Source: Actinopolymorpha rutila
Lineage (GTDB): Bacteria; Actinomycetota; Actinomycetes; Propionibacteriales; Actinopolymorphaceae
DNA: 64,000 bases
Reading direction: 5' to 3'
NCBI RefSeq assembly: GCF_013407855.1
Contig: NZ_JACBZH010000001.1
Location: forward strand, 2,542,001 to 2,606,000
The position numbers were made by a program, and so were the translations under genes. This document shows positions 43,844-53,016 of this stretch, piece after piece. The notes beneath the pieces were generated by a model. It was not told the DNA's origin, searched no databases, and saw nothing but the letters and a program-made list of their open reading frames with translations. The stretch's first letter is position 1; each line of letters starts with the position of its first letter.

Positions 43844-44736
43844 AACGCGCCGGAGGGCAGGTACGGCGCGGGCGGGCGCAGGTGGCGCAGGCACAGGTAG
43901 CCCTCGGTCCGCAGGGACAGCCCAGCCGCCAGCGCCACGTCGACGGCCCACTCCTGGTCGGCGGTGAGGTAGTCGATACGTACGTCCGCACCTTCGGGTG
44001 ACACCGCCAGCGCGGCCCACAGCAGCCGCTGGGCGATCTTGCGGTTGGTGGCGGCCAGCTGCACCGGCGACCCGGACGAGTCGACGAAGCAGTAGCCGCT
44101 CCCGGTGAACGTGTCCGACACCAGCAGGCCGTACTCCGCGCACAGGAACTCGTGGTCGACGCCGTGCGCGGCGCCGCGTACCCGCCGGTCCACCGAGTCG
44201 CAGAGGTCCTGGTCGCCGGGCCCGCCGGTGCGCACGCCGTCCACCACCGGCAGCGCCGAACGGTCGACCGTACCGGCGACCCGGATGGTGGGGTGCAGCG
44301 TGAAGCCGGCGAGTCGGTAGCGGCGGGCGGCTCGCGGGTCGGCGGTGGAGATGACGATGCCGCGCAGGCAACCCTGGCTGTAGCCGAGGGCGGCGTCCAG
44401 CAACGCCGTGCCGACGCCCGCACCCTGGGCCCGCGGGTGGACGAAGAAGGCCGACAGCCCCCACAGCTTCTCCCGGCGCAGCGACATCGCCACGCCGATC
44501 ACCTCGCCGCTCCCGCCGTCGGTCTCGATCTCGGCCACCCAGCACCCCTCGGCGTCGTGTCGCAGGAGGTGCTTGGCGCGGCGTTCCCAGCGGCCGCTCC
44601 AGTCCGGTGCCGGTGGTCCGGACGGCGGGGCGGGCAGGGCGGCCGGCCTGGTGGCCGCACGGCTGCGCTGCAGCGCCTCGTGGGTCAGCGCGCGCGCCGC
44701 CCCGATGTCGTCGTCACGCATCGGCCTGATCAGCAC
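43837..44736 (-). CDS. GNAT family N-acetyltransferase (two-domain)
   Basis: 299 residues. Residues ~1-160 form a complete GNAT fold: LIRPMRDDDIGAARALTHEA, GLSAFFVHPRAQGAGVGTAL with the acetyl-CoA loop, and RRYRLAGFTLHP. The C-terminal half (DHEFLCAEYGLLVSD, VQLAATNRKIAQRLLWAALA, YLTADQEWAVDVALAAGL) has the look of a second, degenerate GNAT domain. GTG 44736 has TAGGGT 6 nt upstream (leaderless). Substrate unknown. Confidence 0.8.
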   Translation of the reverse strand: MLIRPMRDDDIGAARALTHEALQRSRAATRPAALPAPPSGPPAPDWSGRWERRAKHLLRHDAEGCWVAEIETDGGSGEVIGVAMSLRREKLWGLSAFFVHPRAQGAGVGTALLDAALGYSQGCLRGIVISTADPRAARRYRLAGFTLHPTIRVAGTVDRSALPVVDGVRTGGPGDQDLCDSVDRRVRGAAHGVDHEFLCAEYGLLVSDTFTGSGYCFVDSSGSPVQLAATNRKIAQRLLWAALAVSPEGADVRIDYLTADQEWAVDVALAAGLSLRTEGYLCLRHLRPPAPYLPSGAFL

Positions 44737-44790
44737 GATGCGACCCTATTACGCGCGATTCGCCACCCCCGGTGGTCGGCGTTCGGGCGG

Positions 44791-44840
44791 ACCACGAAGC
44801 ACCCCGAAGCGCCCCGAAGCACCCCGAAGCACCCCGAAGC
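44791..44840. repeat. Five tandem 10-bp repeats
   Basis: Units ACCACGAAGC, ACCCCGAAGC, GCCCCGAAGC and two more ACCCCGAAGC, between the divergent GNAT and glycerate kinase genes and 36 bp before the latter. One repeat per helical turn would present the same face of DNA to a protein. Confidence 0.75.
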
Positions 44841-44875
44841 GGTGTGGGCCGCGCCGACCCGGAAGGATGGCGCCC

Positions 44876-45973
44876 GTGCGCGTGTTGATCGCTCCCGACA
44901 AGTTCGCCGGCACCCTCACCGCGGTCGAAGCCGCGCAGGCGATGGCCGCCGGCTGGCACGACCAGGCGCCGGACGACGAGGTGGTGACCGTCCCGATGTC
45001 GGACGGCGGGCCGGGCTTCGTCGACGTCCTGTCCGCCGCGCTGGGGGGCGAGCTGCTCGCGGTCACGGTCACCGGCCCACTGGGTGAGCCCACGCCGGCG
45101 ACCGTCCTGCTGCACGAGAAGACCGCCTACATCGAGACGTCGCAGGCCTGCGGGCTGGACCTGGTTCCACCGGAGCGCCGGGACCCCGAACGCGCCACGA
45201 CGTACGGCGTGGGCGAACTCGTCGCGGCGGCCCTGGAGTCGGGTGCCCGCCGACTCGTCCTCGGCCTCGGCGGTAGCGGTACCAACGACGCGGGCGCGGG
45301 CCTGCTCGCCGCCCTCGGTGCGACCGCGCAGCCGGCGGGCGCCCTGGCCTCCGGAGGTGCGGCCCTGGCCGAGGTGACGGACCTCGACCTGGAGCCCGCC
45401 CGGGCGCGGCTGGCCGGTGTCGAGGTCCTCGCCGCCAGCGACGTCGACAACCCCCTGCTGGGGCTGCGGGGCGCGACCAACGTTTTCGGCCCGCAGAAGG
45501 GCGTCGCGGAGGAACGCCGGATCCCCCTGGACGCGGCCCTGGAGCGTTTCGCCGACCAGGCCGACCGGTCGCTGGCCGACGCCAAGGGGGCCGGCGCCGC
45601 CGGTGGACTCGGCTACGCACTGTTGTTGCTCGGTGGCACCCGGGTGCCCGGCATCGAGACGATCTCGGCCGCCGTGGGGCTGCCGGACCGCGCGCGGGCG
45701 GCCGACCTGGTGCTCACGGGGGAGGGGTCCTTCGACTTCCAGTCCGCCAGCGGCAAGGTGGTCTCCGGCGTGGCGTCGGTGGCCGGTGAGGCGATCCGGC
45801 CGTGTGTCGTACTGGCCGGGCAGGTGCTGGTCGGGATCCGGGAAATGCGGACGATGGGCGTCGAATCCGCCTATTCGCTGGTCGATCTCGTGGGCCGCGA
45901 GCGGGCGCTCGGCGCGCCGCGGGACAGCCTGGTCGACCTGGCCCGGCGGGTGGCGCGAACCTGGTCGCGCTGA
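44876..45973 (+). CDS. Glycerate kinase
   Basis: 365 residues, GlxK/GarK family. Phosphorylates glycerate with ATP. VRVLIAPDKFAGTLTAVEAA at the start, PMSDGGPGFVDVL, AYIETSQACGLDLVP, LGLGGSGTNDAGAGLLAAL (glycine-rich ATP region) and VLTGEGSFDFQSASGKVVSG near the end. GTG 44876 has GGAAGG 9 nt upstream and fits the family N-terminus; ATG 44867 touches this site and is less likely. The gene is next to the HesB gene, as Rv2205c-Rv2204c are in mycobacteria. Confidence 0.92.
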   Translation: MRVLIAPDKFAGTLTAVEAAQAMAAGWHDQAPDDEVVTVPMSDGGPGFVDVLSAALGGELLAVTVTGPLGEPTPATVLLHEKTAYIETSQACGLDLVPPERRDPERATTYGVGELVAAALESGARRLVLGLGGSGTNDAGAGLLAALGATAQPAGALASGGAALAEVTDLDLEPARARLAGVEVLAASDVDNPLLGLRGATNVFGPQKGVAEERRIPLDAALERFADQADRSLADAKGAGAAGGLGYALLLLGGTRVPGIETISAAVGLPDRARAADLVLTGEGSFDFQSASGKVVSGVASVAGEAIRPCVVLAGQVLVGIREMRTMGVESAYSLVDLVGRERALGAPRDSLVDLARRVARTWSR

Positions 45974-46108
45974 GCCCCGATGAGGTCCCGAGGAGCGTCG
46001 TACGGTCCGAACTATGCGACCATGGACCGGTGCATCGGAATGTACGGTGCCCCCACAGGCGTTGAGCCTGCGACATCTATCTCCGGGACAACCACGGGAG
46101 TCCGAAGG

Positions 46109-46474
46109 ATGACCATTCAGGGCGACGTGACCCAGCAGGACCAGCAGGCCGACGGCGTGGTGCTCACCGACGCGGCCGCGTCGAAGGTCAAGAGCCTCCT
46201 CGAGCAGGAGGGTCGGGACGATCTTCGACTGCGACTCGCCGTGCAGCCCGGTGGCTGTTCGGGCCTGCGTTATCAGCTCTTCTTCGACGAGCGCGACCTG
46301 GACGGCGACACGGTCCGTGAGTTCGGCGGCGTCGGTGTGGTCGTCGACCGGATGAGCGTTCCCTACCTGCAGGGTGCGGTGATCGACTTCGTCGACACCA
46401 TCGAGAAGCAGGGCTTCACCATCGACAACCCCAGCGCCACCAGCTCCTGCGCCTGCGGCGACTCCTTCCACTGA
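46109..46474 (+). CDS. HesB/IscA/ErpA-type iron-sulfur carrier
   Basis: 121 residues. VVLTDAAASKVKSLLEQEG, then VQPGGCSGLRYQLFFDE and the closing SSCACGDSF supply the three conserved cysteines (CGGC-type plus CxC) that hold the Fe-S cluster before it goes to target proteins such as LipA. ATG 46109 has GGGAG 9 nt before it. The nearest target in this window is lipoyl synthase. The upstream 135 bp hold no gene. Confidence 0.92.
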   Translation: MTIQGDVTQQDQQADGVVLTDAAASKVKSLLEQEGRDDLRLRLAVQPGGCSGLRYQLFFDERDLDGDTVREFGGVGVVVDRMSVPYLQGAVIDFVDTIEKQGFTIDNPSATSSCACGDSFH

Positions 46475-46533
46475 GTCGACCCGCGCGACCTGCCCCTGAT
46501 GGCGGGTCGGCGTAGCAGAGGGCGAAGAAGCAT

Positions 46534-46585
46534 CGACGGCCCCACCGGAGCGGACACTGCGTCCGCCCCGGCGGGGCCGCCGTCG
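46534..46585. terminator. Strong terminator after HesB gene
   Basis: CGACGGCCCC... pairs with ...GGGGCCGCCGTCG with an inner GCGGAC/GTCCGC stem and an ACTGC loop. It separates hesB from the convergent CehA-type gene. Confidence 0.7.
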
Positions 46586-46622
46586 TTGTGCGCCGGCCGC
46601 GCCGGGCTCCCGGTGGGTGGGC

Positions 46623-48179
46623 TCAGCGCTGCTCCGCCGGGCAGTCCTCCGCGTCCAGGAAGATCGGGTTGGTGAACGCCGCCATGCCCTCGAAGACGGT
46701 CGGCTGGGGGGAGGTGTGGCGTACCTCCACGCGGACGTACTTCGAGACCGCCGCGGTGGTGGCCCAGGTGATCCGACCGGCCTCGATCCCAGCCTCGACC
46801 TCGACCTCAGCTTGACCGTCGACCTCGGCTCGAGAGTCGCCGCTCGAGGCGAGGCCCGAACCCGTCCCGGTGGGCTTCGGCAGCGGAAGTTGGGCGAGGG
46901 TGCCCTCGTCGGAGACGAACCGGACGAACCCGCTCTGGACGCCGCGTACCGTCACCACGAGTTCCACCGGTACGTCGGACCCGACCGGCAGTCGCTCACC
47001 GATGCCGGCGGTCCGCCCGGCAGCGCTCGCCTCGAACGTCACCTCCACGGCGGCCGACTCCGCGACGTAACTGCGGCCCGCGCGCACGCCGGCGAGGATC
47101 GCGTCCCGGGTCAGGTCATCCGCCCACACCACCGTCTGGCCCAGGCCCACCGCATCGTCGTGGGCGTGGGTGTCGCTGCTGCCGACGGCCGGCAGCCAGC
47201 GTCCGCCGGCGCCGCTCGCGACCAGCGCCGCGTCCCACTGCCGCAGTGACACCTCGTCGTCGGGAGTCCACGGGCCGTTCCACACCTCCACCGCGTCCAC
47301 GTCGGCGAAGCCGAACTTCCAGGCGCAGCCGACGTACGGGCAGAACGGATGCGCCGCGATCGCCAGTCCGCCGAACCCATGCAGCCTCCTGGTGACCCGG
47401 GGGAGCACGCCGTCGACGGCCCGGAACCGCCAGTCGATCCAGGTGCCCGCAGGCAGGCCCGCCACCACCAGGTGGCCGTTGCGGGTGGTGACCTCCTCGC
47501 CGTCGACAACGAGCAGGTCGTCCGGCACGTGGTGGCCCCAGATGCCGTGGGCCGAGGTCGTGTTGTGCTCGGTCGAGACGACGAAGTCCAGCCCGGCCGA
47601 CCGCGCGGCGGCGACGAGTTCGGCCGGCTCCCGTACGCCGTCGGAGTGGACGGTGTGCGTGTGCAGGTCGCCGCGGTACCACGTCGGCCCGCGGCCGGTC
47701 GCCCGCAGCGGGGCGGGGTTCGGGACGAACGGCTGCCCGGGCTCGCCGGGACGCAGCGTCACCTCGACCCGGTAGGCGAGACCCTGCGGTGCGACGGTGT
47801 AGGGGCCGAGCGCGATGTGCCAGGTGCCGGGCCGGATCGGTCCCGGCAGGTAGCCGGGGGTGGCGTCGGAGGCGGAGATGACGAACGCGTCGCGTGCGCC
47901 GCCGGACCAGCCGCGGAAGCCGGCCGGGTGCTCGACGCGGTGCCCGCGCGGGTCGAAGACGCCGATGTCGAGGGAGTTGCCGGGTACGCCGGACGGTGTG
48001 GCGGGCCGGTCGTAGTCGTAGCGGACAGCGAGTTCGGCCACGCCGGGCGGAACGTCGACGGGCAGGTAGACCCAGTCGGGTGCACCGGGTTCCAGCCGGC
48101 CCTCGAGGATCTGGGTGAGGTCGTCCCGCCGGGTGGTGGCGGCTTCGGGCTCGGGAGGGGTGTCGGGGGAGAACGTCAC
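46623..48179 (-). CDS. CehA/McbA-family metallohydrolase (PHP domain)
   Basis: 518 residues. An N-terminal beta domain of about 160 residues (WVYLPVDVPPGVAELAVRYD) precedes the PHP-type catalytic domain: WYRGDLHTHTVHSDG near 167, VVSTEHNTTSAHG, IAAHPFCPY and GSSDTHAHDD near 335 bind metals. A C-terminal beta sandwich includes a Glu/Val-rich repeat (AEVDGQAEVEVEAGIEAG). CehA and McbA hydrolyse carbaryl; other members act on unknown phosphoesters or amides. GTG 48179 has no strong ribosome binding site. No signal peptide seen. Confidence 0.85.
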   Translation of the reverse strand: MTFSPDTPPEPEAATTRRDDLTQILEGRLEPGAPDWVYLPVDVPPGVAELAVRYDYDRPATPSGVPGNSLDIGVFDPRGHRVEHPAGFRGWSGGARDAFVISASDATPGYLPGPIRPGTWHIALGPYTVAPQGLAYRVEVTLRPGEPGQPFVPNPAPLRATGRGPTWYRGDLHTHTVHSDGVREPAELVAAARSAGLDFVVSTEHNTTSAHGIWGHHVPDDLLVVDGEEVTTRNGHLVVAGLPAGTWIDWRFRAVDGVLPRVTRRLHGFGGLAIAAHPFCPYVGCAWKFGFADVDAVEVWNGPWTPDDEVSLRQWDAALVASGAGGRWLPAVGSSDTHAHDDAVGLGQTVVWADDLTRDAILAGVRAGRSYVAESAAVEVTFEASAAGRTAGIGERLPVGSDVPVELVVTVRGVQSGFVRFVSDEGTLAQLPLPKPTGTGSGLASSGDSRAEVDGQAEVEVEAGIEAGRITWATTAAVSKYVRVEVRHTSPQPTVFEGMAAFTNPIFLDAEDCPAEQR

Positions 48180-48209
48180 GCCTTCGAGTATGGCCGCGCA
48201 GTCCTCGGC

Positions 48210-48237
48210 CTGTCCTGCGGATCATGGCCGGTTCGCG
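48210..48237. mobile_element. 28-bp remnant of the MITE
   Basis: CTGTCCTGCGGATCATGGCC and the next eight bases match exactly the right end of the MITE at 12165-12328 in opposite orientation. The outermost GGGT and the rest of the element are absent. It sits in the 69-bp gap between two minus-strand genes. Confidence 0.65.
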
Positions 48238-48248
48238 GGGCCCGGGGT

Positions 48249-51197
48249 TCAGGTGGGCGAGGAGGTACGCCGGCCGAAGCCCGCGATGAACCGGCCGATC
48301 CGGGTGGCCGGCACGGAGTCCGGCCGCGACGGCTGCGGATCGGCCGGGAGTTCCTCCGGTCCGGACGCCGACGCGACGCCACCGCGGCGGGCGTGCCGGC
48401 GGGCCAGCGTGAGGTAGTGCTCGGCCACCGCGGTCGGCGGCCCGCTGCGCAGCCGCCGGCTGCGTTCCAGCCAGACCTGCGCCTGCCGGGCCGCGGCCAC
48501 CTCGTCGTGCGGGCGGCGGCGTTCCTCCAGCAACAGGCCGGTCAGCTCGGGGGCAACCAGGACCGCCGAGCCCAGGTGTTGCAGGCACCTGGCCTGGCCG
48601 GCGGTGTCGGCGAGCTGGCGGAACCCGGTGAGCGCCCGCTGCCAGCGAACGACCGCCGCCGGCGAGCGGCCCTGCATCCAGGCGGCGACGCCGCGGAGTT
48701 CGTGCGTGTACGCCAGGCCGCTCGGGTCGGCGCTGTCGGCGGCGCGGATCTCGGCCAGGTCCAGCCGGTCCAGCGCCCGGTCGGGCAGTCCCTGGCGCAG
48801 GTGGACCTCCGCCATCGTCAGCAGCGTCGTCACCTCACCGGACACGTCCCGGACCGGCAGAGCGGCCCAGCACAGGTAGAGCTCCTGCTCGGCGTCGCGC
48901 AGTCGTACGCCCGCGGCGGTCGGGTCGTCGGTGGCGGCGGCCAGTGCCAGCAGGTGCAGGGCGGTCTCGTGGTGCCGGCGCGCCTGCAGCGCGGAGGCGT
49001 ACTTGCGGTTGCGGACCGGCAGCCGGGTGTACGCGGCGCGGGTGAGCTCGGTCTCGGCCTCTGTCAGCCGTCCCGCCTGGCGCAGTGCGGCGGCGTGCCG
49101 GATGTCTGAGAGCTGGGCGAGGTCGGGCCGGCGGGACTGTCGGAGTACGCGGACGAACTCCGCGGGCTGTCCTCCCGGGTCGCCGGGCCGGCCGGTTCGG
49201 GCGTGCCAGCGGTCCAGGGCGTCGGCGAGGGTGCAGAGGTCGTCGACCAGCCCGGCACCCAACCCGGCACCCGGACCTGTCCCCGGACCGGCCCCCGGAC
49301 CGGCACCGAAACCGAAACTGCGGCCGAACCCCGCGCCGGATCCTGTCGCCGATGCCGCGTCGAACTCGGGCCCCTCGTCCCGTGGGGCCCCTGCCAGGAG
49401 TGCGTGCATCAGCGGCTCCGTCGTCTGGAACCAGCGGGCCGCCGCCGCGGCACCACGGGTGGAGTCCAGCGCGCGCATCCAGGTGCGGGCCGACGTGGCG
49501 TAGTGCCGGACGAGTGCCTGCCGGGCCACCGCCGCGCTCGCGGCACCCTCGGCGGAGCTTCCCGGTGCGCGGATCACCGCGCGGATCTCGTCCGGCAGGC
49601 GGTACCTCCCGGCCGCGGTCTCCCGGATGAGCCGGCGGTCGCGCAGCTCGGCGACCGGATCGGGTGACGGCTCGACCTGCCCGCCATGGACGGGGTCCTC
49701 GCCGCGTTCCAGGATCTGGATCAGGTCGTCCAGGCTGCCGCGTACCGCCTCGATGGCCTCCACGGTGAGCTCGGTGACGGAGAGTTCGGCCAGCGCGCCC
49801 AGCAGGAGCCTGCCGCGCCGGGACAGGCTGCCCCCGGTGCGTTCCAGGATCGCGGTCCAGACCGCCTCCATCCCGGGCCGACCGGTCCTGGCGTCGAGCG
49901 CGCGGAGCAGCTCGTCCGGCGTCCACGGCCCGCCCGGGCGGACGTACTCCCGGGCGAGGTCGTGTGCCGCCTTGGGCAGGCCGCCGCAGTGGGGGAGTAC
50001 GCCGTCCAGCCAGCCACCGGGCGGGTCGTTCGGGCCGCCCGCGGCCACCCAGACCGCACGGAGGGCCTCGGTGCCCACGGGCGCCAGCGTCACCACTTCG
50101 TACGGCCGTACGACCGCTGCGCCGCCGTCGGGATCGGCATGCTCGGCGTGCTCGGCGTGCCCACCGGACCCGTCGGCCTGGTCCGGCGGACCGGGCTCGG
50201 ACCCCTCGAACGGCTCGAACAGCTCGGCCAGCCCCGGCCGCCCGACCACGAGCAGCCGGGGTTCGCGCGGCCGCGCCGACAGCACCGGCGCCAGCCACTC
50301 CAGCTGTCCGATCGCGGTGAGGTTGTCCAGCACCAGCAGCACCCGGCGTTCGGCGAGTACGCCGTGCAGCCGGCGGGCCGCCTCCGGCAGGTCGGCGTCC
50401 GACGTCGGCCCGGTCAGCCCGAACGCCGGCAGCAGGTGGCTCGCCAGGGTCAGCGGGCTGTCCGGCTCCCACGCCCAGCCCCGCAGGTCGAACGGCGCGA
50501 CCTGGCCGGCCCGGATGGTGCCGCTCTCGAGGAGCGCGTGCACGACGCCGGCGGCCACCGCCGAGGTGCCGGTGCCGGGCTCGCCGACGATCGCGGCGAC
50601 ACCATGCTCACGCAGTGCGCGGACCCCGTGCGCGACGGCGGCGTCCCGGTCGTCCAGCACAGGCCCGGCCCGGTGCCAGGCCGGCCTGATCGGCGTACCC
50701 GGAGCGACCAGTGCCGGCTCCCTGCCTCGGCCGGCGGCCTGGGCGCGCCGCCGCTCCAGCACCCGAAGCGCCACGGCGACCAGCACCACGCCGGCGAGCA
50801 CCACCACCAGCCCGGCCCGCACCGCGCCGTTGAGGTCGGTGCCGAGGGGGCTGGAGTTCCACACGTCGGTGAGGACGTTCACCGCCACGCCGCTGAGCAG
50901 GGCCAGGGCGATCGCGCTGGTGCTGCGCAGGAGGAAGTGGAGCGGACCCGAACGCGGGCGGCGCAGCACCCACGGCTCCGGGCCGCCGAGGTCGGTGACG
51001 TCGGCGGGGGCGGCGCGTTCGGATTGCCGCACCGGTCCCGGCTGCTGGTAGCCGGGACCGGTCGGCGCACCGCCCGGGCGCCGGCCAGGCCCGCCGGACC
51101 CCGCGCCGGACCTGGCGCCGGACCTGGCGCCGGACCCAGCGCTGGTCACTGGGGTAGCGCTCGGCGGCCGGTGGTCGTCGACCGGCGGCGTACTCAT
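48249..51197 (-). CDS. Membrane NTPase-TPR protein with altered P-loop
   Basis: 982 residues. A Ser/Gly-rich N-terminus, two membrane helices (about 89-108 and 127-146), then an AAA/STAND-like domain: GEPGTGTSAVAAGVV near 204 stands where GxxGxGKS/T should be, so the P-loop lysine is Thr. VLLVLDNLTAIG near 284 is Walker B. Winged-helix-like LLLGALAELSVTELTVEAIE follows, a Gly-rich linker near 630, then TPR-like helices from about 690 to 930 (LRQAGRLTEAETELTRAAYT, LPDRALDRLDLAEI). This is the layout of AfsR/SARP-type and STAND sensors, but with a membrane anchor and no kinase or DNA-binding domain. It follows the permease gene by 31 bp. Confidence 0.75.
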   Translation of the reverse strand: MSTPPVDDHRPPSATPVTSAGSGARSGARSGAGSGGPGRRPGGAPTGPGYQQPGPVRQSERAAPADVTDLGGPEPWVLRRPRSGPLHFLLRSTSAIALALLSGVAVNVLTDVWNSSPLGTDLNGAVRAGLVVVLAGVVLVAVALRVLERRRAQAAGRGREPALVAPGTPIRPAWHRAGPVLDDRDAAVAHGVRALREHGVAAIVGEPGTGTSAVAAGVVHALLESGTIRAGQVAPFDLRGWAWEPDSPLTLASHLLPAFGLTGPTSDADLPEAARRLHGVLAERRVLLVLDNLTAIGQLEWLAPVLSARPREPRLLVVGRPGLAELFEPFEGSEPGPPDQADGSGGHAEHAEHADPDGGAAVVRPYEVVTLAPVGTEALRAVWVAAGGPNDPPGGWLDGVLPHCGGLPKAAHDLAREYVRPGGPWTPDELLRALDARTGRPGMEAVWTAILERTGGSLSRRGRLLLGALAELSVTELTVEAIEAVRGSLDDLIQILERGEDPVHGGQVEPSPDPVAELRDRRLIRETAAGRYRLPDEIRAVIRAPGSSAEGAASAAVARQALVRHYATSARTWMRALDSTRGAAAAARWFQTTEPLMHALLAGAPRDEGPEFDAASATGSGAGFGRSFGFGAGPGAGPGTGPGAGLGAGLVDDLCTLADALDRWHARTGRPGDPGGQPAEFVRVLRQSRRPDLAQLSDIRHAAALRQAGRLTEAETELTRAAYTRLPVRNRKYASALQARRHHETALHLLALAAATDDPTAAGVRLRDAEQELYLCWAALPVRDVSGEVTTLLTMAEVHLRQGLPDRALDRLDLAEIRAADSADPSGLAYTHELRGVAAWMQGRSPAAVVRWQRALTGFRQLADTAGQARCLQHLGSAVLVAPELTGLLLEERRRPHDEVAAARQAQVWLERSRRLRSGPPTAVAEHYLTLARRHARRGGVASASGPEELPADPQPSRPDSVPATRIGRFIAGFGRRTSSPT

Positions 51198-51228
51198 CGC
51201 GGCACCCCGCTCACCGCGTACGAGCCAC

Positions 51229-53016
51229 TCATCGCAGCACCCCGCCGGTCAGGCCGGGTACGACCCAGCGCCGCCAGGTCAGCAGCAGCAGGATCGACGG
51301 CACCGCCGCGGAGACGACCGCCGCCGCCGCGACCGGTCCGGTCGACGTGGCGAACTGCCGGGCCTCGCCCCACAACACCAGGGTGAGCGGGCTGGCGCCC
51401 GGGCCGCTGACCAGGAAGCTCACGATGAAGTCGTCCCACACCAGAACGAACTCCACCACCGCCACGGCCACCAGTGCCGGCCCGGTGGTACGCCAGACCC
51501 GGGTCGCCCCGGTGCGGTAGCCGGTCAGCCCGCCGAGTGCGTCGGCGTAGCGGCCCTCGTTGCCGGCGGACAGTGCCGCCCGCAGCAGCAGGATCGCGAA
51601 CGGCAGCCCGGCCGCGGCGTGCATCAGGACCAGCGGCAGGCGGGAGCCGGACAGGCCGACCGCGGTGAACGCCTGGCGCAGCGGACCGACGTACATCTGC
51701 ACCGGTAGCACCGCCAAGACGCTGAGGACGGCCAGGACGACGGTGAGCGCGCGACCCCGTACGACACCTGCGGCCAGCGCGTGCGCGGGCACCACCGCCA
51801 CGCTCACCACGAGCAGCGCGGAGCCGGTGGCCACGCCGAGGGTTCCGAGCAGCGCCCCGGGCAGTCCGGCGTTCCACACCTCAGCCAGCGAGGCGAGGCT
51901 GAGCAGGTGGCGCGCGGGCTGCCACCAGCCGAGCATGCCCGCGTCGCCCGGAGCGCGGATCGCGGTCGCCAGGAGTACGAACAACGGGAACGCCCACAGC
52001 AGGCTGACCGCGATCCCGACGATGGCGCTCAGCCACGGGACGCGCCGCCGCCAGCCGGCCAGCAGTTGGCGCCGCCACCAGGGCGGAGGCGGCTGGGGCA
52101 CGCCGTGCGGGATGCGCATCCCCTTGCGGGCGCCCAGCGCGGCGGCGGCCACCACGGCGAGCAGGACCAGCGCGATCGCGGCGGGTTCGCCCTGCTCGGT
52201 GGCCGACGTGGTGAGCCGCCACCAGCGCACCGACACCACGTCCACCTCGTCCTGCATCGGCACCGGTACCACGATCAGCACCAGGTCGAAGATCCGGGCG
52301 GCGGCGACGAGGAGGGTGAGAACGACGACCGCGGTGACCGGGCGGAGCATCCGCCACTGCAGCCGCCACACGCCGTCCAGCCGGCCAGTCGGTCCCTGCA
52401 GCCGGGCGCGGCGGATGAGTTCGGGCGGGATCGCCTCCAGCCCGGCCCGGAACAACGAGACCACGAAGCCGAGCCAGGTCCACGCGAACGCCGACACCAG
52501 CACCCACCAGACCCACCAGGGGCCGAGCCAGACCGGACTGCCGCCGAAGAGGTACGTCAGCAGGGCGGTGGCCGTGCCGCGTTCGGGCGCGGGGTCGAAG
52601 ATGATCCGGAACGCCGCGCCGGAGGCCAGCGCGGACAGGCCGAACGGCAGCATGAGTACGTTGACGAAGGCCACCGACCAGCGGCCGAGCCGGCGGCTGA
52701 GCAGCGCGATCCAGAAGCCGACGAGCACCAGCCCCAGGGCCACCACCAGCCAGCCGATGGTGTTGAGGAACGCTCGCCGGGAGTCCCCGTCGGCGAACAC
52801 CTGGGCGAGGTACCCGAGGTGCAGCCGGGGCGACCCGAACGCCGAGCCGGCGGTGAGGAGCGTCGGGACCACCAGCAACGCGACGAGGAGCGCGGCCGCC
52901 GCGACGAGCAGGGCGACGTACAACCCGGCGAATCCGCGACCGCCGGGTACGAGCGGGCCGGACATCGGCCGGCTGGTGACCTCCAGCCGCAGGCCCCGGT
53001 GACTGTGGATCACCAT
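51229..53016 (-). CDS. ABC importer permease, two domains fused (MalFG-like)
   Basis: 595 residues, about twelve membrane segments. The first half resembles MalF-type sugar permeases (NTIGWLVVALGLVLVGFWIA, LPFGLSALASGAAFRIIFDP, with a coupling loop around ELIRRARLQGPTGRLDGVWR). The second half resembles MalG (VGIAVSLLWAFPLFVLLATA, DALGGLTGYRTGATRVWRTT as the loop). Such permeases are normally two proteins. ATG shares one base with the stop of the lipoprotein gene (TGATG). The partner ATPase in this operon lacks key motifs, so energy supply is unclear. Confidence 0.82.
   Translation of the reverse strand: MVIHSHRGLRLEVTSRPMSGPLVPGGRGFAGLYVALLVAAAALLVALLVVPTLLTAGSAFGSPRLHLGYLAQVFADGDSRRAFLNTIGWLVVALGLVLVGFWIALLSRRLGRWSVAFVNVLMLPFGLSALASGAAFRIIFDPAPERGTATALLTYLFGGSPVWLGPWWVWWVLVSAFAWTWLGFVVSLFRAGLEAIPPELIRRARLQGPTGRLDGVWRLQWRMLRPVTAVVVLTLLVAAARIFDLVLIVVPVPMQDEVDVVSVRWWRLTTSATEQGEPAAIALVLLAVVAAAALGARKGMRIPHGVPQPPPPWWRRQLLAGWRRRVPWLSAIVGIAVSLLWAFPLFVLLATAIRAPGDAGMLGWWQPARHLLSLASLAEVWNAGLPGALLGTLGVATGSALLVVSVAVVPAHALAAGVVRGRALTVVLAVLSVLAVLPVQMYVGPLRQAFTAVGLSGSRLPLVLMHAAAGLPFAILLLRAALSAGNEGRYADALGGLTGYRTGATRVWRTTGPALVAVAVVEFVLVWDDFIVSFLVSGPGASPLTLVLWGEARQFATSTGPVAAAAVVSAAVPSILLLLTWRRWVVPGLTGGVLR

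Noticed and set aside
49686-51386. Plus-strand frames opposite the NTPase-TPR gene, and one at 55494-57983 opposite the M81 and lactonase genes
   Set aside because: No recognisable domain, Arg/Gly/Pro-rich, and they cross several real genes on the other strand.
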